Assembly: GCF_900129575.1 (NCBI RefSeq) | Contig: NZ_FQWE01000004.1 | Coordinates: 124,001-188,000, forward strand | Reading direction: 5' to 3' | DNA: 64,000 nt | From: Flavobacterium segetis | GTDB lineage: Bacteria > Bacteroidota > Bacteroidia > Flavobacteriales > Flavobacteriaceae | Part shown: positions 36,081-44,729 of the stretch, one piece after another | How positions within the stretch are numbered: position 1 is the stretch's first letter | Layout: every line of letters begins with the position of its first letter | Notes under the pieces: generated by a model | Database searches by the model: none | Told to the model about the DNA's origin: nothing | The model's input: only the letters and a program-made list of their open reading frames with translations | Program-made: the position numbers and the translations under genes

Positions 36081-36980
36081 TTATTTGATTAACTTTTCAA
36101 AAAAGTATTTACAAGTTTTTAAGATGCGTAGTTTAAGTACTATTTTTTTTAACAAAAACCCCAACCTGTAAGTATTGGTTACCTTTACTTGATTGAGTCG
36201 ACCCTTAAAATAACCTGCTGATTTATAATATCTAGTTAATAAAACTATTGTGAGCTTTTGGTACTCCTCAGCTGACAAATAAGGTTTTAGATACTGATAT
36301 GCTCTAATAAAGTCATCTAACATATCCACTGATTGTGTCATACTGTTCGGATTCTTTCTATAGAGAGCCAAAGGTCTATCGATAAAAATAGTTTTACAAT
36401 TGTTTTTATAAATAAGAATCCATAATATCCAATCTTCCTTTGCCTTTAACTCCTCTGGAAACCGAAAGTGTAGAAACAAGGAAACCGCAAAAAATCCGCA
36501 ATGGATCGGTATGGTAAAGCCATTTTCCCAATCGTACAATAGCTTGTCAAAATTAAATAAATCAGCAGACAATTTACAATAGGGTATTGAGGACTGAGCA
36601 GGATCATTAACAAACATTCTGAAGTTTGAAATTATAATATTATTCTCAATATCAAATTGAACTGCTTTTAAAGAGAATTCTAGTTTCCTTGAATCTAAAT
36701 AATCGTCAGCATCTAAAAACTGAATAAAATCACCCATTGCTACTCTAAGTCCTGCATTTCTAGCACTACTTAAACCACCATTTTCTTTGTAAATATATTT
36801 AAACCGATTATCTCTATCTAACCACACTTTAGCAACTTCGTCAGTGATATCAGGACTACCATCATTTACAATAATACATTCCCATTTATCATATGTTTGC
36901 GCCAATACTGATTGCAAGGTTTCATCAAGGTATTGTGCTTGAATGTAACAAGGGATAATTATGGAAACTAGTGAATTCAT
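36081..36980 (-). CDS. Glycosyltransferase family 2, type B of a duplicated pair, 299 aa
   Basis: The GT2 core reads SIIIPCYIQAQYLDETLQSV, WECIIVNDGSPDITDEVAKV, GGLSSARNAGLRVAMGDFIQ and FLDADDYLDSRKLE (DxD near residue 91). ELKAKEDWILWILIYKN supplies the ED motif. It is a full-length paralogue of 37885-38778, and overlaps the type A gene upstream (36977-37879) by four bases. The A-B-A-B order of these four genes indicates a two-gene duplication. Confidence 0.9.
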   Translation of the reverse strand: MNSLVSIIIPCYIQAQYLDETLQSVLAQTYDKWECIIVNDGSPDITDEVAKVWLDRDNRFKYIYKENGGLSSARNAGLRVAMGDFIQFLDADDYLDSRKLEFSLKAVQFDIENNIIISNFRMFVNDPAQSSIPYCKLSADLFNFDKLLYDWENGFTIPIHCGFFAVSLFLHFRFPEELKAKEDWILWILIYKNNCKTIFIDRPLALYRKNPNSMTQSVDMLDDFIRAYQYLKPYLSAEEYQKLTIVLLTRYYKSAGYFKGRLNQVKVTNTYRLGFLLKKIVLKLRILKTCKYFFEKLIK

Positions 36981-37879
36981 CGAACTAATTGAATTAAAAA
37001 TCGTCTAATAAATTTTAAAATAGCAATTGCAGAAAAAATATAAATATACTCATATGCAAGCTGTAACCATTCTACCAAAGTAAGTTTTTGTTTTCGTTTC
37101 AAAGAAACCTCTGTTTCATACAACAATTCAATTCTTTCTTTTTTTGTTAGTTTAATAATTCGTGAATTCATTAAATCTTTTAAAAACATAAGCTGCGAAG
37201 TGTTTTTCTCCTTTAAATTATCCTTTTTCCCTGAAATACTCAGATGTGTTTGCCTAACCAAAACGACAGTAGAATTAATTGTATAAATATCCTTAAAATC
37301 AGAGAACATTAGCCATGCCATGTCATCACTATTCCAAGCTAATGGATACTGTCTAAATTTAAACTGTAAGTATATATTTCTTTTAAAAATATACTCGGAT
37401 AATGAACTTCTTGTTTTTCGTTTTAATTTTCTCCAATATGAGGATTTAGCTGTTTCCAGTTTAGGATGTAAAAAAACATTTGAAAAAATTTCTCCAATTC
37501 CATCAATCAATTGACTTGCAAAACGAACTAGATTACTTTCTTCTTTAATTATTTCAGATAAATTCTCATAAAAAGATTCAACAACATTTTCTCCCAAAAC
37601 ATCATCATCTCCCAAAATCATTATCCATTCTTCATTTCTAGACAAATCTATGCAACGTTCCCATTGCTTTGTTAATGAAGTACCACCTAAATTACTATCA
37701 AATCTTTTGTAAACAATATTAAATTTTCTAATGTATTTTTCTAATAAATTACTCGGATTTTCGATACTAGCATCGTCACCAATATAAACATTAAAGCGTT
37801 GATCAGTTTGATTAGCCAATGACTTCAAAGTATCTTCAAAAAAAGTTAATTTATAGTACGGGATAATTATAGCGAGCAT
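36977..37879 (-). CDS. Glycosyltransferase family 2, second type A copy, 300 aa
   Basis: It starts MLAIIIPYYKLTFFEDTLKS, with YIGDDASIENPSNLLEKY, GGTSLTKQWERC and MILGDDDVLGENV (DxD near residue 90). TRSSLSEYIFKRNIYLQFKF and LAWNSDDMAWLMFSDF match the other type A protein position by position. A hydrophobic C-terminal helix is present. It overlaps the type B gene 36081-36980 by four bases and follows 37885-38778 after five bases. Confidence 0.88.
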   Translation of the reverse strand: MLAIIIPYYKLTFFEDTLKSLANQTDQRFNVYIGDDASIENPSNLLEKYIRKFNIVYKRFDSNLGGTSLTKQWERCIDLSRNEEWIMILGDDDVLGENVVESFYENLSEIIKEESNLVRFASQLIDGIGEIFSNVFLHPKLETAKSSYWRKLKRKTRSSLSEYIFKRNIYLQFKFRQYPLAWNSDDMAWLMFSDFKDIYTINSTVVLVRQTHLSISGKKDNLKEKNTSQLMFLKDLMNSRIIKLTKKERIELLYETEVSLKRKQKLTLVEWLQLAYEYIYIFSAIAILKFIRRFLIQLVR

Positions 37880-37884
37880 TTAGT

Positions 37885-38778
37885 TTATTTATATTTCTTT
37901 ACTATTAATTTAAATAAATCTAATATTCCAATTTTATCTGATAAATCACGAATTTTAAAACCCAGCTTGTAACTATTTGAATTTTTTATATTTTGAAATT
38001 TTAGTTCATTATAAATAATTTTATCGTTTAAAAAACTAATCTTTTTAGTCAACAATTTTTCAAAATCAGAGTCCTTAAGTCTGTTTTTCAAATAAATTAA
38101 AGAAGCAAAATAATTAGTCTCCATTATCTTTTTATCCTTTGTCATACTAGCTTGGTGAAGTCTATAACCTACTAAAACCTCATCAATAAATATACTCTTG
38201 GGATTATTTTCAAATATTGATATCCACATCATCCAATCTTCTTTGGCTTTTAATTCGATTGGAAACCTAAAAACATCAAAAAAAGATTTTTTAAAAAAGC
38301 CACAATGAATTGGTATTGAAAATTGTATATCCCAATTTAATAGAATGTTTTCATAATTCAAATACTCTGCTTTCAAAACGCAAAATGGCTCGGTACTTTC
38401 ATCACAATCATTTGTAAACATTCTAAAATTAGACACTACAATTAGAGCATTCTCTCTGATAATGTTAGTTAATGACAATTCTAATTTGTTACTAACTAAA
38501 ATATCATCTGAATCCAAAAACTGCATAAATTCTCCCTCTGCTATTTCAATTCCAGCATTCCTAGCACTACTTAAACCCCCATTTTCTTTATAAATATATT
38601 TAAATCGAGGATCCTTGCGCAACCATTCTTGCGCAACTTTATCAGTATCATCTGGACTTCCATCATTGACAATAATACATTCCCAATTACTATACGTTTG
38701 ATCTAAGACAGATTGCAACGCTTCAGGTAAATACTGTGCTTGATTGTAGCAGGGAACTATTATGGAAACTTTAGTCAT
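37885..38778 (-). CDS. Glycosyltransferase family 2, second type B copy, 297 aa
   Basis: The core is SIIVPCYNQAQYLPEALQSV, WECIIVNDGSPDDTDKVAQE, GGLSSARNAGIEIAEGEFMQ and FLDSDDILVSNKLE. Here the usual DAD triad is written DSD, still with the two metal-binding aspartates. ELKAKEDWMMWISIFENN matches the other type B copy. It overlaps the next upstream GT gene by four bases. Its close similarity to 36081-36980 supports recent duplication. Confidence 0.9.
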   Translation of the reverse strand: MTKVSIIVPCYNQAQYLPEALQSVLDQTYSNWECIIVNDGSPDDTDKVAQEWLRKDPRFKYIYKENGGLSSARNAGIEIAEGEFMQFLDSDDILVSNKLELSLTNIIRENALIVVSNFRMFTNDCDESTEPFCVLKAEYLNYENILLNWDIQFSIPIHCGFFKKSFFDVFRFPIELKAKEDWMMWISIFENNPKSIFIDEVLVGYRLHQASMTKDKKIMETNYFASLIYLKNRLKDSDFEKLLTKKISFLNDKIIYNELKFQNIKNSNSYKLGFKIRDLSDKIGILDLFKLIVKKYK

Positions 38779-39800
38779 TTTATACTATAATTGATAAAAG
38801 ATTTACAAGTGAATTTAAAAAACTCCTTAAAATTTAAGCGTTCATTTATGTTTGTAAAAACTTTTAAATAGTCTATCAAATTAGACATCGAGTAAGATTT
38901 TTTACTCTTGAAGTAATATTTTATAAATCTGGATTCTAGATTTGTCCAGTAATTATAAAAACTAACTTTATTAAAAAATTCACTTTCATTGGCAACAATC
39001 ACTATTTTTTTTAATAGTAAAAATTTTAAAAAATCTTCGAAACTTAATTTTTCCCTACTATCAATTGCTTTTAAATAAATTTTCTTTTGATCAGCATTAA
39101 TGTTTGGGCTCATGTAAGTCAGTAATTTAAAACGCACTAATTTTGCGATTTCTAGCTGTCTGTCCGATTGACGACGCGATACTTGTCCATTATGTGAACG
39201 ATACAATAACAAAGATTCTTGAATATTATATAATTTTCCAATCATTAATAATTTAATCCACAAATCATAATCTTCAGCAGGCTCCATATTTGGATCGTAA
39301 GTCAACTTATGTTTAAACAGTGTACTTTTTCTCAGCATTACACTCGGATGTACGATACAATTACCAGATAAGAGACTGATTTTTATGTCTTCATGGAATT
39401 GTGGTAAATTTATAAATCCATCGTCGCCGATAATAGAAAAATTAGAACCACAAAGCACAACGTCTTCATTTGCTTCCATAAAGGCGACCTGCTTTTCAAA
39501 ACGAGTTGCTAAACAAATATCATCTGCATCCATTCTACCTATGTACCTACCTTTGGCAATAGACAAAAGATAATTTAAGCTATTAGAAATTCCAGTGTTT
39601 TCTACTTTTTCAAAAATTATAATTCGTTCATCTTGATAAGATTTGCAAATTTGCAACGTCGCGTCTGTTGAGCAATCATCAATAATAAGAAATTCAAAAT
39701 CGGTATAAGTTTGATTTAAAATGCTGTCAATAGCTTCCTTTACGTACATCGCACAATTGAATACAGGCATTAAAACAGATATTTTAGAACGCAAAAGCAT
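38775..39800 (-). CDS. Glycosyltransferase family 2, 341 aa
   Basis: A canonical GT2 start, KISVLMPVFNCAMYVKEAID, is followed by FEFLIIDDCSTDATLQICKS, NTGISNSLNYLLSIAKGRYI and GRMDADDICLATRFEKQ (DxD near residue 93). AEDYDLWIKLLMIGKLYNI then SLLLYRSHNGQVSRRQSDRQ close the catalytic domain. The last 90 residues are lysine/phenylalanine rich without clear motif. Three bases follow the methyltransferase gene upstream. Confidence 0.9.
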   Translation of the reverse strand: MLLRSKISVLMPVFNCAMYVKEAIDSILNQTYTDFEFLIIDDCSTDATLQICKSYQDERIIIFEKVENTGISNSLNYLLSIAKGRYIGRMDADDICLATRFEKQVAFMEANEDVVLCGSNFSIIGDDGFINLPQFHEDIKISLLSGNCIVHPSVMLRKSTLFKHKLTYDPNMEPAEDYDLWIKLLMIGKLYNIQESLLLYRSHNGQVSRRQSDRQLEIAKLVRFKLLTYMSPNINADQKKIYLKAIDSREKLSFEDFLKFLLLKKIVIVANESEFFNKVSFYNYWTNLESRFIKYYFKSKKSYSMSNLIDYLKVFTNINERLNFKEFFKFTCKSFINYSIK

Positions 39801-39803
39801 AAG

Positions 39804-40595
39804 TTATTTAGTTAGCTTTTTCTGAACCTTATCTTTCAAAGCACTAATAAACAAATTATAATAAAATTTAATTGATTCTTTCAAATTTAGAATTCCATCA
39901 TATTTTCTATTCATTTGTTCTAATCCACCTTCCTTAATCCTTAAAAGTTCTGGGTGCACTAGATGCGCACCGGAAAAACTATTCATAATGATTATTTTTT
40001 TTATCAGTTCTGGATTTTTAGAAAATAATAATATATTTTGCTTATACCAACAGTCCACGTTTGTATTTTCCCAAAACATAGGTCTTATAACATCATAGCA
40101 AATAAAACCTTGTTTTTGAAATTTAGAAATCCAATAAGCTGGCTCTCTTTCGTTTAAATGATTTTGACCACCTTGATTAGGAATCGCTGCTGAAAAAATT
40201 ATGGTATCACCCAATTTAGTTAATGTTTCCACAAAGATATCCGCACTGTCCTCTTTTAAATGTTCCGCTACTTCTAAAGAAATAACCAGATCAAAATTCC
40301 TATCAGAAATATAAGGTGTTTCAAGATTATGTTCGATAAATAAATTAATATTGATTTTCAAGGATTGTTTGTTGACATAGTCACCATCTATACCTATAAA
40401 GTCAGAAACCTTATTATCGTTGAATACTTTTAACCAGGTTCCAGTACCGCACCCTACATCAACCACAGATTTTGGATTTACTAGATCCATAATAAATGGT
40501 ACTATTTCCCGTGCGGCGGAAAAGTTGTGAACACTCTCGTCATGCACATATCTTACTTCTTCGCTTAATATATTATTGAAATTTAATTTCCTCAT
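39804..40595 (-). CDS. SAM-dependent methyltransferase, 263 aa, overlapping the Wzt gene
   Basis: The SAM motif is VVDVGCGTGTWLKVF (about residues 43-57), with FIGIDGDYVNKQSL and LVISLEVAEHLKEDSADIFV after it. The stretch FSAAIPNQGGQNHLNEREPAYW near 134-155 is typical of a methyltransferase group found in glycan loci. The start lies 23 bases inside the Wzt gene. Close coupling to Wzt suggests, without proving it, a chain-end methylation role as in O8/O9-type O-antigen systems. No kinase domain is fused. Confidence 0.83.
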   Translation of the reverse strand: MRKLNFNNILSEEVRYVHDESVHNFSAAREIVPFIMDLVNPKSVVDVGCGTGTWLKVFNDNKVSDFIGIDGDYVNKQSLKININLFIEHNLETPYISDRNFDLVISLEVAEHLKEDSADIFVETLTKLGDTIIFSAAIPNQGGQNHLNEREPAYWISKFQKQGFICYDVIRPMFWENTNVDCWYKQNILLFSKNPELIKKIIIMNSFSGAHLVHPELLRIKEGGLEQMNRKYDGILNLKESIKFYYNLFISALKDKVQKKLTK

Positions 40596-41859
40596 CGTAA
40601 AAAAAATTTAACTTTTCTTGAATAGGTTTGCGTTCATCGAGAACTGTTAACACATTAAAATAAAAAGCATCGGTTACTATGTCAACGTTACTCTCTTCGT
40701 CACCAAAATAAATATCAACAGTATATTTTTTTGACTTTATAATTCTAAAAACAGGAAACAATAAACTAATTGAATCTTCTGCATTTTTAGATTTTAAATT
40801 ATCTTTAGTATTTCTATTGTTCAGTCCTAAAATCTCTAGACCATTAATATCCTTAATTACAATTCCAAGGACTGGCTCTCTATATTTGTAAGGGTTTTTA
40901 AATTTAAATTTAAACTGTACTAAACTGCCTGTCAATAAAGTGCTTGTTCTGAAATTATTGCAAAATAATTCCACACCAATAATTCCAAAATTTTTATTTT
41001 GTTTAGATGGGTGGTTGCTAATATCGAAATATCCATTTTCCAGTTGGGTATTAGTAGTTAATTTTTCATTTGACATTAAATAATAATCGACTGCTTCGTC
41101 AATTTCATCATCGAGAACTACTCCCCCATTCTCCAAAACAATTCCTCTTGTGCACAAGCTCTTAACAGCCGCCATATTATGACTCACAAACAAAACCGTC
41201 CTGCCTTCACCTTTAGAAATATCCTGCATTTTACCTATCGCTTTCTTCTGAAACTCGGCATCACCCACGGCTAAAACTTCGTCTATTACTAAAATTTCCG
41301 GCTCTAGAAATGCGGCAACTGCAAAGGCGAGTCGCACCGTCATACCAGAACTATAGCGTTTTACAGGTGTATCTATATAACGCTCACAACCAGAGAAGTC
41401 TATTATTTCGTCCAATTTTGAAGTGATTTCTTTTTTGGTCATTCCTAAAATAGCTCCGTTCAAAAAGATATTTTCTCTACCGGTCATTTCGCCATTAAAT
41501 CCTGTCCCCACTTCGAGCAATGAAGCAATACGTCCACGAGATTTTATACTACCTGTTGTAGGTGCTGTAACTTTAGATAAGATTTTTAAAAGTGTCGACT
41601 TTCCTGCACCGTTTTTACCAATTATCCCTAGCACTTCCCCCCGTTCTACCTCAAAATTAATGTCCTGCAAAGCCCATACATAATCAGTAGAACCTTTTGT
41701 GCTGCGATCATTAACATCACCTATTTTTAAATACGGATTTTCCTTTCCACGCACCTGATGCCACCAGCGGTTTAGGTCGTGACTCAACGTACCAGTCCCC
41801 ACTTGGCCCAAGCGGTATTGTTTCGAAATGTTCTCTGCTTTAAGAATGATGTCTTTCAT
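40573..41859 (-). CDS. wzt: Polysaccharide ABC exporter ATPase, Wzt type, 428 aa
   Basis: The ATPase domain (about 1-245) has Walker A GIIGKNGAGKSTLLKIL, the TAPTTGSIKSRGRIASLLEVGTGF-type region, signature YSSGMTVRLAFAVA, Walker B ILVIDEVLAVGDAEF and switch VLFVSHNMAAV. A further 180 residues form a C-terminal beta-rich domain (about 260-428). In Wzt proteins this domain binds the modified end of the O-chain and so selects finished polymers. The gene follows wzm after 219 bases and overlaps the methyltransferase gene. Confidence 0.92.
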   Translation of the reverse strand: MKDIILKAENISKQYRLGQVGTGTLSHDLNRWWHQVRGKENPYLKIGDVNDRSTKGSTDYVWALQDINFEVERGEVLGIIGKNGAGKSTLLKILSKVTAPTTGSIKSRGRIASLLEVGTGFNGEMTGRENIFLNGAILGMTKKEITSKLDEIIDFSGCERYIDTPVKRYSSGMTVRLAFAVAAFLEPEILVIDEVLAVGDAEFQKKAIGKMQDISKGEGRTVLFVSHNMAAVKSLCTRGIVLENGGVVLDDEIDEAVDYYLMSNEKLTTNTQLENGYFDISNHPSKQNKNFGIIGVELFCNNFRTSTLLTGSLVQFKFKFKNPYKYREPVLGIVIKDINGLEILGLNNRNTKDNLKSKNAEDSISLLFPVFRIIKSKKYTVDIYFGDEESNVDIVTDAFYFNVLTVLDERKPIQEKLNFFYDEEIKFQ

Positions 41860-42078
41860 TTTTTATTTGATATTCTAATGCTGCAAATCAATACTAATTA
41901 ATAAAATTTGAAATTAATTTTAATCACTTAAACTGTTTGTATCAAGGATATTTAAATAGTTTCTACCGCTTCGCACTCTAAATCCCAATTTGTATTGACA
42001 CTAGATACTTTTCGTAACGATATTATTTTTTGTTAGAATTAAAAGTTAATTCTCTACGATTTTAGGATTCCTTTTTAT

Positions 42079-42948
42079 TTAAACGGTATCAATAAAACTC
42101 TTCTCTGTTTTATTAAAAATCAAGATACCTATTAATAACAAAACTACTGTTACTATAGTTGTGTAAGTCAATCCTAATATGGAAATCTCACCTACATTAA
42201 GTAACATAAATCGTGTTGTTTCAATGATATATGCCAGTGGATTATAATGTACGAGCCACGCATAATTAGGTATTTTTTCTTCAATTAATGCTAAAGGATA
42301 CATCACCGCCGAAACGTACATTAATAATTGCACACCGAAATTTATTAGGTAACTAAAATCTCTATATTTAGTAACTAGAGAAGAAATAAACATTCCTAAT
42401 CCTAGTCCTAATATACCCATTAATACAATCAATAATGGGAAAAATAGCACCGCAGGATTAAGACTAATTGCTGCACCTTGAACGAAATAGTAAATATAAA
42501 AAACGACGAAAATAAAAAACTGAATTCCGAATTTAATCAAATTAGACACTACAATTGATATAGGTACAATTAATCGTGGGAAATAGACCTTACCAAAAAT
42601 TCCAGCATTACTGCCAAAGGTATTTGAAGTTCCAGTAAGACAAGCGGTGAAATAATTCCAAATAGTGATTCCTGCTAAATTAAATAAAAACGGCGGGACG
42701 GTTCCTGTACTGATTCCTGCTAAATTATTAAAAATAATGGTAAATGTAATAGAGGTAAATAAAGGTTGTATCAAGTACCAAAGCGGCCCTAAAACGGTTT
42801 GTTTATACATGGTGACCACATCTCTTTTTACAAAAAGAAATAGCAAATCTCTATATTGCCAAACCTCCTTTAAATTGAGAGTGAAAAATTTATTTTTTGG
42901 TGTTATTTCAAACAACCAAGTGGTGTTTTTTTGTTCTAAATTATTCAT
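42079..42948 (-). CDS. wzm: Polysaccharide ABC exporter permease, Wzm type, 289 aa
   Basis: This ABC-2 type permease has six membrane segments. The N-terminal amphipathic stretch LKEVWQYRDLLFLFVKRDVV then YKQTVLGPLWYLIQPLF is characteristic of Wzm/TagG. SAVMYPLALIEEKIPNYAWLVHYNPLAYIIE near residue 215-245 is the usual loop before the last segments. With Wzt it forms the exporter that moves lipid-linked polysaccharide to the periplasm. It is the first gene of the large minus-strand locus. The 219-base gap to wzt is AT-rich with no evident feature. Confidence 0.92.
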   Translation of the reverse strand: MNNLEQKNTTWLFEITPKNKFFTLNLKEVWQYRDLLFLFVKRDVVTMYKQTVLGPLWYLIQPLFTSITFTIIFNNLAGISTGTVPPFLFNLAGITIWNYFTACLTGTSNTFGSNAGIFGKVYFPRLIVPISIVVSNLIKFGIQFFIFVVFYIYYFVQGAAISLNPAVLFFPLLIVLMGILGLGLGMFISSLVTKYRDFSYLINFGVQLLMYVSAVMYPLALIEEKIPNYAWLVHYNPLAYIIETTRFMLLNVGEISILGLTYTTIVTVVLLLIGILIFNKTEKSFIDTV

Positions 42949-43127
42949 TAATAGATGCTCAAATATAATTTAAGTACTTGCAATTAAGGTGTTTAAATTT
43001 TAAAATATATAATAAAGATAAGGCTGTGGCAAAAGTTTAAATATACGGCGAATATAGAAAAGAAATAAGAAGTGCTAAAATTTTAAGTAATAATTCTATT
43101 AAAGATTATTTACTAAGGATTATAAAT

Positions 43128-43161
43128 AAAAAAGCATCCAGATTGAACTGGATGCTTTTTT
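43128..43161. terminator. Terminator downstream of susD
   Basis: There is a perfect 14-bp stem (43128-43141 and 43148-43161) with a 6-base loop. The arms begin with six A and end with six T, so it can work in both directions. It sits 62 bases past the susD stop and ends the susC-susD transcript before the wzm promoter region. Confidence 0.9.
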
Positions 43162-43223
43162 ATTTAAATCTCATTTATATTATAAAATACTAGATAAAAA
43201 GGTCTTTGATACTTTAAAATTTA

Positions 43224-44720
43224 TTAATTCGGGTTTTGTACTATTGCTGGATTTGCATTAATTTCTGCCCTTGGGAACAACCATTGCCATCTTTTGTCAC
43301 CAGCAGGAATACTCATTACATTTGCAACTGATGTGATGTGATTAGACGTTGTAGCCGGAAGCGTTGTAGGTCCAGTTCTATCCAAAGCTGAATTAGTTCT
43401 TTTTAAATCGTAAAATCTAAATCCTTCGCCCCATAATTCAATTCTTCTATTTAATAAAACTTCGTCAATTAGCGCTTGACCAGTAGCTGTAGATCTAACA
43501 TAAGCGGCATTTCTTGCTGTAACTAAGTTAAACAAAATTTGAGATGCTGTTGGGTCATTTAACCTTGCTTTTGCCTCAGCTTCGATAAGGAACATTTCAG
43601 CAATACGCATGTAAGGAACGTCACATCTACTGTCTCCAGTGCTAACCGATAGAAATTTTTGACTTGTGAATGGAAATGAACGTGCTGTAGAAACTAAAGT
43701 AATATTAGGATGTGCTCCAGTTCTACTAAAAAGTGTAGAACGTACATCTGTCGCTGGAAAACGATCTAATAATTTATTAAAAATAGCTTTAGGGCAAGAA
43801 CGAATCACCGTTGAACTATAATTACGTGACATGTAAGCTCCAAAATTAGCAAAGGATTCTGATTGAAGTTCATTAACAAAACTTCCCCACATCCATTCAG
43901 AATTCGTGTACGAATTGAAACCTGAGGTATAAGCAGCCGGTGTCATTAATGTTTTGCCTGATCTTGCTGCTGCAGCAAATGTAGAGGCTGCTGGCCAATT
44001 TTGTTGAACTAATGCCACACGAGCTTTTAAACCCTGAGCAACTCTTAAATCTAAATGAGAATTATTAGGCTTGTTATAACCAACTAATAACAATAGGGCT
44101 GCATCGATATCTTTATTGATTTGCGTATAAACATCCTCAACAGTAGATCTTGGCAATTTTTCATTCGATACTTTTAGAGCAAGTGGAATTCCCAATTGAG
44201 AATTTGGAATCGCTGTTGCATCATATCTTTTTCCGTATAGTTGTACTAACTGGAAATGACAAAATGCTCTATACAATAACGCTTGTCCTTTGATTATCTT
44301 TTTATCAGCCTCAGGTCCATTTGCAATATCAACAGCGTCTAGTATTGTATTTGCATTTCGATTGATTCTATAAAAAGTTCTGTATGGAAATGCAACATCT
44401 TGAGAATTTTCATTGCTTAAACCCGTCCAGTTGTAAACGCCTAGGAACCAACCATTAGATATTGGATACACGATGTCCTCGCCAGCGATATCTACTGCTT
44501 GCATAACGCCCGCAATTCCGGTTTCATTTTGTCCTTCATATCTAATATATAAAGAACGGTGTATTCCATTTAAAGAGGAATATAAATTAGCTGTTGTTGC
44601 AGTAGCAGATGCATAATCAACAAATTCTGTTGGTTTTTTTACTAAAAAATCTTCTGAACAGGAGCTTAATGATAGTACCGATAATACCATCAATAAAAGT
44701 TTTTTGTTTTGTATTTTCAT
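43224..44720 (-). CDS. SusD/RagB-family outer membrane lipoprotein, 498 aa
   Basis: A lipoprotein signal peptide ends in LSLSSCSEDFL, with the acylated Cys at about residue 22. The mature protein has the helical TPR-rich N-terminal half (RTFYRINRNANTILDAVD, KIIKGQALLYRAFCHFQLVQLYG) and the C-terminal MRIAEMFLIEAEAKARL plus RRIELWGEGFRFYDLKR, all diagnostic of SusD. It forms the lid on the SusC channel and binds the incoming glycan or peptide. Nine bases separate it from susC. No glycosidase gene neighbours the pair, so the substrate is unknown. Confidence 0.95.
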   Translation of the reverse strand: MKIQNKKLLLMVLSVLSLSSCSEDFLVKKPTEFVDYASATATTANLYSSLNGIHRSLYIRYEGQNETGIAGVMQAVDIAGEDIVYPISNGWFLGVYNWTGLSNENSQDVAFPYRTFYRINRNANTILDAVDIANGPEADKKIIKGQALLYRAFCHFQLVQLYGKRYDATAIPNSQLGIPLALKVSNEKLPRSTVEDVYTQINKDIDAALLLLVGYNKPNNSHLDLRVAQGLKARVALVQQNWPAASTFAAAARSGKTLMTPAAYTSGFNSYTNSEWMWGSFVNELQSESFANFGAYMSRNYSSTVIRSCPKAIFNKLLDRFPATDVRSTLFSRTGAHPNITLVSTARSFPFTSQKFLSVSTGDSRCDVPYMRIAEMFLIEAEAKARLNDPTASQILFNLVTARNAAYVRSTATGQALIDEVLLNRRIELWGEGFRFYDLKRTNSALDRTGPTTLPATTSNHITSVANVMSIPAGDKRWQWLFPRAEINANPAIVQNPN

Positions 44721-44729
44721 GATATTAAA

